64,000 nucleotides of DNA, taken from assembly GCA_020637215.1 (NCBI GenBank), contig JACJWI010000001.1, positions 496,001 through 560,000 of the forward strand, written 5' to 3'. Made by a program: the position numbers and the translations under genes. Under the pieces are notes generated by a model. It worked only from the letters and a program-made list of their open reading frames with translations. It did not search any database and was not told where the DNA came from. This DNA comes from Microthrixaceae bacterium. GTDB taxonomy: Bacteria > Actinomycetota > Acidimicrobiia > Acidimicrobiales > Microtrichaceae. Shown one piece after another: positions 35,456 through 42,407 of this stretch (within the stretch, counting starts at the first letter, position 1; the number at the start of each line of letters is the position of its first letter).

Positions 35456-35788
35456 TCAGCTGCCGGCGACGCCCAGGAAGACGAGGACTGCACGACCGAG
35501 CCGGACCATGTCGTCGTCGCCGAGCCGGCCGATCCTCTCGCCGAGCTTGGCGCGTCGAACCGTGGTGATCTTGTCCACCATCACGTTGCTGACTTCCCGG
35601 ATCCCATTCGTGTCGTCGGGAGTCACCGGTAGTCGGAACAGCGGTGCCTCAGTGGGATCGGTGGTGAGAGCACAGACGGTCACCGATGCAGTGGCATCGA
35701 AGCGGTCGTCCTGGACGATGACGACCGGGCGTGGCTTGCCGGCGTACCCGCTGGCGGCCGCTGCGGTCCAGATCTCACCGCGTCTCAC
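35456..35788 (-). CDS. mazF: MazF/PemK-type endoribonuclease toxin
   Basis: A 110-residue toxin with the SH3-like PemK fold: RRGEIWTAAAASGYAGKPRPVVIVQDD at the N-terminus contains the conserved GEIW and RPVVIVQ elements, and ALTTDPTEAPLFRLPV follows. VMVDKITTVRRAKLGERIGRL is the last conserved strand-helix with the catalytic-site Thr. It cuts single-stranded RNA when not bound by antitoxin. GTG 35788 overlaps the antitoxin stop (GTGA). Together with the upstream mazE it starts the accessory patch that ends at tRNA-Val. Confidence 0.9.
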   Translation of the reverse strand: MRRGEIWTAAAASGYAGKPRPVVIVQDDRFDATASVTVCALTTDPTEAPLFRLPVTPDDTNGIREVSNVMVDKITTVRRAKLGERIGRLGDDDMVRLGRAVLVFLGVAGS

Positions 35789-36003
35789 TCGTCGTCCGAG
35801 CTGAGGGCATCGATGAAGGCCTGGTCGTCTGTCTCGTGGATGCTCGCCGCGACCGCCGCTGACTGGAGGTGAGCCTGTTCGACGAACTGCGGAGAGCGAA
35901 CGTCGGGGACCCAGATCTGCACGGGACGCAGACCCTGGGCGCGCAGCCGCTCCCGGTGGGCACGAACACGTTCGGCCGTCGGAGTGCTTGGTCGCCGAGC
36001 CAT
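35785..36003 (-). CDS. mazE: MazE-type antitoxin (DUF3018-like)
   Basis: A 72-residue antitoxin. The N-terminal half (VRAHRERLRAQGLRPVQIWVPDVRSPQFV) resembles the ribbon-helix/DUF3018 antitoxin type, and the acidic C-terminus (HETDDQAFIDALSSDDE) is suited to wrapping around the toxin. ATG 36003 is the first gene of the operon and lies 9 bases from a 12-bp palindrome, a likely autoregulatory operator. Confidence 0.87.
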   Translation of the reverse strand: MARRPSTPTAERVRAHRERLRAQGLRPVQIWVPDVRSPQFVEQAHLQSAAVAASIHETDDQAFIDALSSDDE

Positions 36004-36011
36004 GACGTAAT

Positions 36012-36023
36012 GTTACATGTAAC
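36012..36023. promoter_or_regulatory. Palindromic operator upstream of mazEF
   Basis: GTTACATGTAAC is a perfect 12-bp palindrome just upstream of the mazE start codon. Its AT-rich character stands out in this GC-rich DNA. It is a good site for MazE/MazEF autorepression. Confidence 0.6.
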
Positions 36024-36075
36024 GAGGGGCGATGCCACCTACCTCCGGACCCGTGCCGCCGATGTGCGCTGCTGG

Positions 36076-36208
36076 TCAGGCTGGCGGCTGCGTTCCGTAC
36101 TCGCGCTGCGCTGCCTGCTTCGAGTCACCGAGCATGGCGCCGATCTCGGACCACGACCGGTGAGCAGCCTGGGCAGCCCGGACGGACTCGGCAAGCTCGG
36201 AATCAGTA
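36076..36208 (-). pseudogene. Truncated copy of the HTH antitoxin gene
   Basis: On the minus strand this segment encodes about 43 residues (TDSELAESVRAAQAAHRSW ... SKQAAQREYGTQPPA, then TGA at 36076-36078). It is nearly the same as the C-terminal half of the intact HTH protein at 37369-37632, differing at about seven positions. The N-terminal half is missing; similarity stops near 36205, next to the stop codon of the oxidoreductase gene. It has no start codon of its own. Confidence 0.8.
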
Positions 36209-36225
36209 CGGGACCCCGAGGGCGG

Positions 36226-37152
36226 TCACCCACCTGCGAGGGCGTCGAGGATGAGACGCACATCGGGCATAGCGGAAGGGCGGATGACGTACCGTCGGAT
36301 GCCCAGCGCCGCGGCGCCTTCGCGAAGCTTGGTTGCGATCTCCTCCACCGTGCCGATCCAGGCGAAGGGCGAGTGGAGAAGGTCTTCAACGGTGGCACCC
36401 TCGACGAAGCTGACCAGGTCCCTCGCCGAGCCAGCCGCATCGTCGGTGACGACCACCATCTGCACGAGCGCCTCGAGCTCTGGACGCCTGTCCCTGTGGC
36501 CGCTGGCCGACCTGACCGTCTCGACCGTCCGCCGGACAGCGTCCGGGCTCCAGTCGACCCCGTGACTGTGGCCGTCAGCGAGCGTGTTCCCGAGGCCGGT
36601 GATCCCGACGATGTCGGCCTCTCGACCGGCGAAGCGCAGCACTCGACCGCCGTTGCCACCGACGAGGAGCGGCACGTGATCCCGAACCGGCCGCGGGTCG
36701 CTCAGGACGGCATCGGCGAGCGTGAAGTACTCGCCGCGGTACGAGGTCGTCTCACCGTCGAGCAGCCGGGTCGTGACATCGGCCAGCTCTATCATCCTCG
36801 ACACGCGCTGTCGTGCGGAGGGGAACGCTCTGCCGGTTGTCGTCCACTCCGCAGGCGTGTGTCCGGCGCCGACACCGAGCACGGCCCGACCGTTCGAGAG
36901 GACATCCAGCGTTGCCACTGCGCTGGCGAGCGCAAGTGGCTCCCACACTCCGGAGTTCACGACACACGTTCCGAGCTCGACGCGCTCAGTCACTGCTGCC
37001 GCTGCACCCAGAGCGACGAACGGAGAAGGCGCAGTCCCCGGATGGTCCGCTGCGTACAGCGCGTGGAATCCACCGTGCTCGACTCCTCTGGCGAGCTCGA
37101 GCCACGAGGCTCCATCCTTCGGAGCTGCCTGAACAGAGACTCGGATTTCCAC
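36226..37152 (-). CDS. LLM-class F420-dependent oxidoreductase
   Basis: A 308-residue luciferase-like protein with the family pattern FHALYAADHPGTAPSPFVALGAAAAVTERVELGTCVVNSG, VATLDVLSNGRAVLGVGAGH and VPLLVGGNGGRVLRFAGREADIVGI. It would use coenzyme F420 on an unknown substrate. GTG 37152 is preferred; the upstream ATG at 37209 adds an unlikely Cys/Arg-rich leader. It is flanked by a full and a truncated copy of one HTH antitoxin gene, which suggests it arrived or was duplicated together with the toxin-antitoxin DNA. The local base pattern is slightly less GC-rich than the genes before 35 kb. Confidence 0.85.
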   Translation of the reverse strand: MEIRVSVQAAPKDGASWLELARGVEHGGFHALYAADHPGTAPSPFVALGAAAAVTERVELGTCVVNSGVWEPLALASAVATLDVLSNGRAVLGVGAGHTPAEWTTTGRAFPSARQRVSRMIELADVTTRLLDGETTSYRGEYFTLADAVLSDPRPVRDHVPLLVGGNGGRVLRFAGREADIVGITGLGNTLADGHSHGVDWSPDAVRRTVETVRSASGHRDRRPELEALVQMVVVTDDAAGSARDLVSFVEGATVEDLLHSPFAWIGTVEEIATKLREGAAALGIRRYVIRPSAMPDVRLILDALAGG

Positions 37153-37368
37153 CTGCCCATTGCAGCACGCGGCATGCAACCGCCGACGCTGCCTTGGGTC
37201 GAATCGCAACTCGACAACTACGCCGATCTCCGTGCCATCGGACTCATCGACGTCGTGCTCGACGGCACTCTGACGACAGCAGCGTTGGCCAAGTGAGTTG
37301 CGGAGCTCGCCCAGCGCTGAGGTCTCGAACGCCCCAGAACGCCGGCTCGAGGGCGCAAGCTCTGAAGC

Positions 37369-37632
37369 TCAGGCCGGAGTCTTGGTTCCGTACTTGCGCT
37401 GCGCTGCCTGCTTCGAGACACCGAGCATGGCGCCGATCTCGGACCACGACCGGTGATCGGCCCGGGCAGCTCGGACGGACTCGGCGAGCTCGGAGTCGAC
37501 CTGGTCTCGTTGCTGGGCGAGTTCGGCGATGTGGCGCAGTGAGTCCGTGTCGGCCTCGCGGAGGTCCGCCGGCTCGACAGTCTCGGCCCAGGCTTCGAGT
37601 GCTGCGGTTCGGTCTGCTCGGCTCTTGGTCAT
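37369..37632 (-). CDS. Small helix-turn-helix protein, probable antitoxin
   Basis: An 87-residue protein. The C-terminal HTH is RSWSEIGAMLGVSKQAAQRKYG, typical of small DNA-binding proteins annotated beside short toxins. The N-terminal 50 residues are helical and acidic. ATG 37632 overlaps the TGA of the upstream gene (ATGA), so the two are translationally coupled as in toxin-antitoxin operons, here with the toxin-like gene first. A truncated second copy lies at 36076-36208. Confidence 0.7.
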   Translation of the reverse strand: MTKSRADRTAALEAWAETVEPADLREADTDSLRHIAELAQQRDQVDSELAESVRAARADHRSWSEIGAMLGVSKQAAQRKYGTKTPA

Positions 37633-37865
37633 GGCTTCCACCAACCCGTCAGGAACTTGGGTCGCGCTGGCATCGCGTGGATCACGGCGGTTCCTTGATC
37701 GTCATCGACGACGCCGACCTCGAGCGGCTCTGCAGTGGTTGCAGAGCCGATGTACATGGTGACGGCCGGGTCGTCGGTCTCGAACCCTCTCCAATGGTTG
37801 CGCACTGCATGCAGCATGTCGTCGTCGGCGACACCGTGCTTGCGGGCGCTCGCTTCGATGTCCAC
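37629..37865 (-). CDS. Small protein, putative toxin partner of the HTH gene
   Basis: A 78-residue protein starting at GTG 37865. It has an alpha-beta character: HGVADDDMLHAVRNHWRGFE, then TMYIGSATTAEPLEVGVVDDDQGTAVIHAMPARPKFL. The strand ending in HAMPARPKF recalls the small BrnT/DUF4258-type RNase-like toxins, but I cannot confirm the family. It is the first gene of a two-gene operon with the HTH protein. If it is a toxin, the HTH protein would be antitoxin and autorepressor. Confidence 0.6.
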   Translation of the reverse strand: MDIEASARKHGVADDDMLHAVRNHWRGFETDDPAVTMYIGSATTAEPLEVGVVDDDQGTAVIHAMPARPKFLTGWWKP

Positions 37866-37979
37866 CGAGGACGACGGTATCCGGACGACCGCAGGCCGTC
37901 AACACATGTTGACGCACGCGCGCACGCCCCTGAGCGCCGGCTCTGCGACGTTCGCGGTCGCCCACATTCGGCGGTGCGG

Positions 37980-38338
37980 CTACGTGGAGCGCTGAACCGG
38001 CTCCGTGGCCGACACCCGGCGCCGCCGCCCCAGCCACCCGGCGAGGAGGAGGCCGCCGCCGATCAGGACAGAAGCGGACCCCACCGCGCACGCGGCAGAC
38101 CAGTCGAACGGCGCTCTCCCAGAGAGGACCGAGCGAGGCTCGTGGTCACCCACCCCGATCCACACGGCGGCGAGGCCGCCCAGTGCCAGTACGCACGTGC
38201 CGGCAATTCGGAGCCCTGTGGGTCGAGCGACCGGCTGCGCGTCGGCGGCTCCGATTGTCCGTCGAGCGAGGCAAGACCGACGAGTCCGAACACCAGCGCT
38301 GACAACGCCAGCGGAATCAGCCAGGTCGCGAAGGTCAC
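37980..38338 (-). pseudogene. Frameshifted small membrane protein
   Basis: From ATG 38338 the minus strand reads MTFATWLIPLALSALVFGLVGL, a clear first transmembrane helix. Near 38265 the sensible frame changes: in the neighbouring frame the sequence goes on as ARRTIGAADAQPVARPTGL, then a second helix (AGTCVLALGGLAAVWIGV), a third (AVGSASVLIGGGLLLAGWLG), a basic RRRR stop-transfer, and TAG at 37980-37982. Together they form a coherent three-helix protein of about 119 residues that is broken by one indel. Either the gene is decayed or the base call is wrong. Family unknown. Confidence 0.55.
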
Positions 38339-38349
38339 ATCGCCTCCCA

Positions 38350-38580
38350 GTGCCCGCTCATGGAGCTTTCCTCCTCTTTGACCCCAACGAAGTCGACGGC
38401 GCGTTGGTCGTCAAGTCCTGGATCTTGCACGGGCCTCGAGCCGAAGACAGGAGCTTCAACCCGCAGCCTGGCGATCTGCTGACCGTCATCGACGACGAAG
38501 AACCGGCCGAGAAGGCACTGGTAGTTCGCCGTGAAGGCAACGGGGTCTGGGTTCAGGTCCTCCTACCCGCAAGCGCCTGA
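38350..38580 (+). CDS. Small hypothetical protein
   Basis: An open frame of 76 residues from GTG 38350 with protein-like composition: AHGAFLLFDPNEVDGALVVKSWILHGPRAEDRSFNPQPGDLLTVIDDEEPAEKALVVRREGNGVWVQVLLP. It looks like a compact beta protein with a hydrophobic end strand. There is no good ribosome site and no family I recognise. It is divergent from the frameshifted membrane gene and may itself be a leftover of the accessory element. Confidence 0.45.
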   Translation: MPAHGAFLLFDPNEVDGALVVKSWILHGPRAEDRSFNPQPGDLLTVIDDEEPAEKALVVRREGNGVWVQVLLPASA

Positions 38581-38644
38581 CAGTCCCGAACCGGACCAGA
38601 GCCCCCCAGATGGGCGGGGCCCCTGTCGATGTCCGCGATGGTTG

Positions 38645-38790
38645 CGCGTGGCTGATCCTCGCGCTGGATCCACGGCGTCTCGGCCAAGCAGGTCCGGCGT
38701 GGACGGCCACCGGTCGGTCGCCACCGTGTACGACCGCTACGGCTATCTGTTCCCCGGGGGCAAGACCCCGTCATTGACTCCTTCGACGCT
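38645..38790 (+). pseudogene. Tyrosine-recombinase (integrase) C-terminal relic
   Basis: The sequence GHRSVATVYDRYGYLFPG, encoded from about 38705, is the C-terminal catalytic block of phage-type tyrosine integrases, with the nucleophile Tyr region and the DRYGxLFPG end. Just before it, AWLILAL (38645 onward) and HGVSAKQV in two other frames match the preceding part of the same block, so at least two frameshifts separate the pieces. The rest of the gene is missing. It fills the 345-bp gap between the small gene ending at 38580 and vapB. No other feature is seen in that gap apart from the vapB upstream region. Confidence 0.7.
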
Positions 38791-38893
38791 GCACGGTCGA
38801 AGGACCGCGAATGGTGGGGAACGCCGGATCACGCGCGAACCGAGCGATGGGCCGTCGCCGCCGAACGGCTCGAGCGTCACTGCTCGGCACTAT

Positions 38894-38917
38894 CCTTACA
38901 TCATCCCGACCGTAAGG
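38894..38917. promoter_or_regulatory. Inverted repeat over the vapB ribosome-binding region
   Basis: CCTTAC (38894-38899) and GTAAGG (38912-38917) form a 6-bp dyad with a 12-base spacer. The right arm overlaps the AAGGAGG ribosome site of vapB. It is a plausible VapBC operator or translational switch. Confidence 0.45.
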
Positions 38918-38925
38918 AGGCTCCG

Positions 38926-39174
38926 ATGGAGATCGCAGCGAGGATCAGCTCCAAAGGCCAGGTCACGGTCCCCAAGGCCGTACGCGACGCGCTCGGGCTC
39001 GGCGAGGGCGACGATGTGGTGTTCCGCGTCGAAGGCGACCGGGCCGTGCTCGCACGCACTCCGGAGTTCCTGTCGCTGGCCGGCACCGTCGCCGTGCCCG
39101 CAGCGAAGCGCAGTGTCGCGTGGGACGAGGTCATCCGCTCGACCCGCGCCAAGCGAGCCGCGACGGCGCGGTGA
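38926..39174 (+). CDS. vapB: AbrB/SpoVT-type antitoxin (VapB)
   Basis: An 82-residue antitoxin. The swapped-hairpin AbrB DNA-binding domain is residues 3-48: AARISSKGQVTVPKAVRDALGLGEGDDVVFRVEGDRAVL. The C-terminal tail (AWDEVIRSTRAKRAATAR) would bind the toxin. A very good AAGGAGG precedes ATG 38926. The stop overlaps vapC (GTGA). Confidence 0.9.
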   Translation: MEIAARISSKGQVTVPKAVRDALGLGEGDDVVFRVEGDRAVLARTPEFLSLAGTVAVPAAKRSVAWDEVIRSTRAKRAATAR

Positions 39175-39563
39175 GCGCCTTCGTCGACACGAACATCCTC
39201 GTCCGACATCTGACGGGCGACCCCGCGGACATGGCAGCACGAGCGACGGCCTTCCTGGCCGAGGCCGAGGAGCTGTACCTGACGGACCTGATCGTCGCCG
39301 AGACGGTCTACGTGCTGGAGTCGTTCTACGAGGCGCCACGCGACCAGGTCGCCACCGCGATGCGCTCCCTGGTGTCGATGCGATCGGTCGTGACGGTCGA
39401 CCCGGCGCTGCTGCTCCGAGCGATCGAGGTCTACGAGACCGATCGGCTCGACTTCGCCGAGACCTACCTCGTGGCGTGCGCCGAGAGCACCGGCGTCGGC
39501 CGCGTCGCCTCGTTCGACCGCTCGATCGACCGGGTCGACACCGTGGACCGCATGGAGCCCTGA
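39171..39563 (+). CDS. vapC: PIN-domain ribonuclease toxin (VapC)
   Basis: A 130-residue PIN toxin starting at GTG 39171, which overlaps the vapB stop. Acidic metal ligands are visible in FVDTNILVRHL (first Asp), LIVAETVYVLESFY (Glu), DRLDFAETYLVACAE (Asp) and VASFDRSIDRV (last Asp). VapC toxins cut tRNA or rRNA when released from VapB. It is the last gene before tRNA-Val. Confidence 0.92.
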   Translation: MSAFVDTNILVRHLTGDPADMAARATAFLAEAEELYLTDLIVAETVYVLESFYEAPRDQVATAMRSLVSMRSVVTVDPALLLRAIEVYETDRLDFAETYLVACAESTGVGRVASFDRSIDRVDTVDRMEP

Positions 39564-39642
39564 ATCGTCGAGGACCGCTCGCCGATCCGTGGAGCGTGAT
39601 CAGCCCTGATGGAGCAGCCCCGACCGAGTCCCGACAGGAGCC

Positions 39643-39676
39643 CGAAAACGACGGAACCCCCGCTATTGCAGGGGTC
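39643..39676 (-). terminator. Rho-independent terminator of tRNA-Val
   Basis: On the minus strand, directly after the tRNA 3' end, ACCCC/GGGGT arms (39671-39675 with 39656-39660) form a hairpin, followed by a short T-rich stretch read from AAAA at 39645-39648. Confidence 0.6.
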
Positions 39677-39681
39677 TCGCG

Positions 39682-39758
39682 TGGTGGGCGTAACAGGACT
39701 CGAACCTGTGACCTCTGCCGTGTGAAGGCAGCGCTCTAACCAACTGAGCCATACGCCC
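39682..39758 (-). tRNA. tRNA-Val (anticodon CAC), CCA encoded
   Basis: A 77-base cloverleaf on the minus strand. The acceptor arms GGGCGTA (39752-39758) and TACGCCC (39686-39692) pair fully. The D arm contains GGCTCAGTTGG, the anticodon stem CTGCC/GGCAG encloses the loop TTCACAC with anticodon CAC (reads GUG), and the T arm has GGTTCGAATCC. The discriminator A and an encoded CCA are at 39682-39685. Its 3' end faces the accessory patch, the side where integrative elements insert. Confidence 0.97.
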
Positions 39759-39952
39759 GGGACGGGACACTGTAGCCCTCGCCACCCACCGCGCTGAACC
39801 CGGACTCGTTCCCGGTCGCACCCGCACCGCCTGGTGAACCGGGACGTCCCGGCCGGAGCTGAACACATCCAGACCCGACCTCTTCCTGTGGGCGTCCTCA
39901 GACAGAGTCCCTGAGACGACCTGCGACCGTCACACCCACCCCGTAGGTTGGT

Positions 39953-39982
39953 GTCGTGATCGAACACCTGTTCGATCACGAC
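39953..39982. promoter_or_regulatory. LexA SOS box inside a 14-bp perfect inverted repeat
   Basis: Arms 39953-39966 and 39969-39982 form a perfect palindrome with a 2-base centre. Its core TCGAAC-N4-GTTCGA (39960-39975) equals the mycobacterial/Bacillus LexA consensus. It ends 17 bases before the start of the DUF222 HNH gene, next to AAGGAG. Several 13E12-repeat (DUF222) genes of M. tuberculosis carry LexA boxes, so SOS induction of this gene is expected. Confidence 0.8.
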
Positions 39983-39999
39983 ATGGACAAGGAGCTGGG

Positions 40000-41469
40000 A
40001 TGACCGACCCGACACCGCCACTGACACCGCCGCCGACGCCACCACCCGACCGTCCCCCGGCCGAGGCCGGGGTCAACACCGACGGTCGAGACCACACAGA
40101 AGCCCCGGACTGCGCGGCCGAGGACGGTTGCTCACCCGGACCGATGCTGGAGTCCGATCTCCGGGACATCGTCGACCGAGCACGGCACCTGGCCACCGGA
40201 GCGGCCGGCCCCGATCAGATCAGCGACGATGGCCTCGAGGACCTCGCCGTCGCCCTCGAGTCGGCCCGACGGGCACTCGACGCGGCGACGGCACGGATCA
40301 ACGGTGAGATCGACGCACGCAAGAGCACCGATCGCCGCCACGGCCACTCGACCAAGACCTGGACCGCCGGAACCCTGCGCCTCCCGTCCGAGGAGGCGGG
40401 CCGCCGGGTCAAGGTCGCTCGCCTGCTCCGATCGTGCCCCGACCTGCACGAGGCCCTACGTCTGGGGCGCATCGGGTTCGACCACGTCCGGGTCATCGCG
40501 AACGCCACCAACGCACGCAACGTGGACGCGGTGATCGGGATCCAGCAGCAGTTGATCGACATGACCGACGACTTCCTGCTCTTCCGGGCCTGGGCCGCGC
40601 AGGTGCTGGATCTGCTCCGCCTGGCCGATCCGGACGGAGCGGAGCCCTCCGTGGAGGACAACCACCTGAACCTGAGCGTCCAGTTCGACGGTTCGGCACG
40701 TCTCGAGGCGACGCTGGTCGGCGACAGCCGCCACGTGGTGGAGCACGCCCTGTCGGTGTTCAGCGACCGGGTGTTCGCCCAGCTCGCCTCCGACGCCGCC
40801 CAGGCCCCCGAGGACCTACCCCTCCCGCACCACTCGGCGATCCGCGCCCTGGCCCTCGGTGAGATCTGCCGGGTCGCTCTGGCGGCGACCCACAAGGGTC
40901 CGGGAACCGCGGCCGACGTGACCTTCGTGATCCACGCCGAGGACCCCGGAGTCGTGCGGACCCACGACGGCGAGCGCGTCGACTCCTACACCGCCCAGGT
41001 GGCCGTCTGCGATGCGGCGTTCCACCCCGTGGTGTTCGACCGGTTCGGCGTCGCCGTCGACCTGGGACGTGAGCAGCGGTTCGGGTCCAGGGACCAGCGT
41101 CGTGCCAGCCGGGTCCGCGACGGGGGCTGCGTCTTCCCCGGCTGCGACGCCCCGTCCAGCCGCACCGACCTCCATCACGTCGATCCGTGGGTTCCCACCG
41201 GATCCTCCAGCGCCGGCCACCACCCCGACGTCTGCTCCGACAGCTGCCACCACACCGACACCGACAGCACCTCGACCGGCAGCACCTCGACCGGCGGCCG
41301 AACCGACATGGACAACCTCGCGTCACTGTGTCGCCACCACCACGGCGTGGTCCACCGGACCGGTTGGGCCATGCGGACCGTCGAGCACCAGTGGTTCGAG
41401 TTCACCACGCCCACCGGAGCGGTCCTGGGCTCCCAACGCCACGGCCGACCCATGCCGGCCGCGGCCTGA
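40000..41469 (+). CDS. DUF222/HNH endonuclease-like protein (13E12 family)
   Basis: A 489-residue protein. Residues about 1-40 are Pro/Thr-rich; about 45-350 form the helical DUF222 domain (LESARRALDAATARINGEIDARKSTDRR ... RLPSEEAGRRVKVARLL). The C-terminal HNH motif is in RDGGCVFPGCDAPSSRTDLHHVDPW, with a Ser/Thr/His-rich insert, and closes with NLASLCRHHHGVVHRTGW. The Cys pair plus His residues may bind structural zinc. This family is multi-copy in actinobacteria and related to mobile DNA; its role is unclear. An SOS box precedes it, and AAGGAG lies 7 bases before ATG 40000. Confidence 0.9.
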   Translation: MTDPTPPLTPPPTPPPDRPPAEAGVNTDGRDHTEAPDCAAEDGCSPGPMLESDLRDIVDRARHLATGAAGPDQISDDGLEDLAVALESARRALDAATARINGEIDARKSTDRRHGHSTKTWTAGTLRLPSEEAGRRVKVARLLRSCPDLHEALRLGRIGFDHVRVIANATNARNVDAVIGIQQQLIDMTDDFLLFRAWAAQVLDLLRLADPDGAEPSVEDNHLNLSVQFDGSARLEATLVGDSRHVVEHALSVFSDRVFAQLASDAAQAPEDLPLPHHSAIRALALGEICRVALAATHKGPGTAADVTFVIHAEDPGVVRTHDGERVDSYTAQVAVCDAAFHPVVFDRFGVAVDLGREQRFGSRDQRRASRVRDGGCVFPGCDAPSSRTDLHHVDPWVPTGSSSAGHHPDVCSDSCHHTDTDSTSTGSTSTGGRTDMDNLASLCRHHHGVVHRTGWAMRTVEHQWFEFTTPTGAVLGSQRHGRPMPAAA

Positions 41470-41510
41470 GCCCGTCCACCCCTCGAGGTGGACCTCCAGA
41501 AGGTTCCCGC

Positions 41511-42263
41511 CTACACGTCCTCGTCCACGCAGACGGACCGGGCGCGCACGACCGCGTACTCCAGGCCGTCGTCGAGACAGCTCCGCGCGTTCGGCTCCTC
41601 TCGGACGATGCGCGCGTCGTAACTGCCCTCGCACGACACGTTGTAGGCCATGTGGTCCGCCATCACCTTGACGCACTCGGAGTCGGCCACCATCGCAGGC
41701 GGAGCCGACGTCGCCGTCGGATCGGTCGCGCCCCGGCCGGCGTAGGCCGACGCCACGAAGATGATCAGCCCCACGATCACCATCGCCACCACCACGCCCC
41801 GGCGCAGCAACCAGAACTGCACTCCGCTCAGGTCCGGCTCCTCGTCGAGAGCGTCGACCTCGGCCGCCTCGGCCGCCTTGGCCCGGGCCAGCACCGCGTC
41901 CGGGTCGTCCGCGTCCCACCACTGACCGGACCCCGCGTCGCTCGCGCCCGGTCGACCGCTCGCACCAGCTCCCGCCGTTGATCCGGCACCGGCCCGCGTT
42001 CCGGAGCCGGACCCCGATGCGCCGGAGCCGCGCGGCACCAGCGTCCGGTCGTAGGCGGCCCGTTTGGCCGGATCCGACAGGGTCGTCCACGCGGCGTTGA
42101 CCTCGCGCATGCGGCGCTCGGCCAGCTGGCGTTCGGCCTCGGTCACGCCGGCCTGGCGGTCGGGGTGCAGTCGGTACGCCAGCTGTCGGTACGACCCGCG
42201 GATCTCGGCGAGCGGCGCCGACTGCCGCACCCCGAGCACCTGGTAGTGGGTCCGTTCCGCCAC
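41511..42263 (-). CDS. J-domain protein with one membrane helix
   Basis: A 250-residue protein. The DnaJ domain is at about residues 4-70: HYQVLGVRQSAPLAEIRGSYRQLAYRLHPDRQAG with the invariant HPD that stimulates DnaK. A Gly/Ser/Ala-rich linker follows, then one transmembrane helix (GVVVAMVIVGLIIFVASAYAG, near 165-185) and a C-terminal exported part of about 60 residues with four Cys. The GTG start at 42263 places the J domain at the very N-terminus. It could recruit DnaK to the membrane. It is convergent with the HNH gene and divergent from the MFS exporter. Confidence 0.87.
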   Translation of the reverse strand: MAERTHYQVLGVRQSAPLAEIRGSYRQLAYRLHPDRQAGVTEAERQLAERRMREVNAAWTTLSDPAKRAAYDRTLVPRGSGASGSGSGTRAGAGSTAGAGASGRPGASDAGSGQWWDADDPDAVLARAKAAEAAEVDALDEEPDLSGVQFWLLRRGVVVAMVIVGLIIFVASAYAGRGATDPTATSAPPAMVADSECVKVMADHMAYNVSCEGSYDARIVREEPNARSCLDDGLEYAVVRARSVCVDEDV

Positions 42264-42407
42264 CCCTGCATCTTGGCCCCGGCCCGCTCGCCGTGCCCCA
42301 CCACCCCCGCAGCGGTCGACCCGTGCAGTGCTCGCCCTCGCCGTGGGGCACACGTCACACGGAACTCCGCCGCCGTCGCGCCCGCGATCTGGCTATCCTG
42401 AACCCCT

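Noticed and set aside
35869..37296. 475-residue plus-strand open frame
   Set aside because: Antisense to mazE, the HTH fragment and the LLM oxidoreductase; composition is shadow-like.
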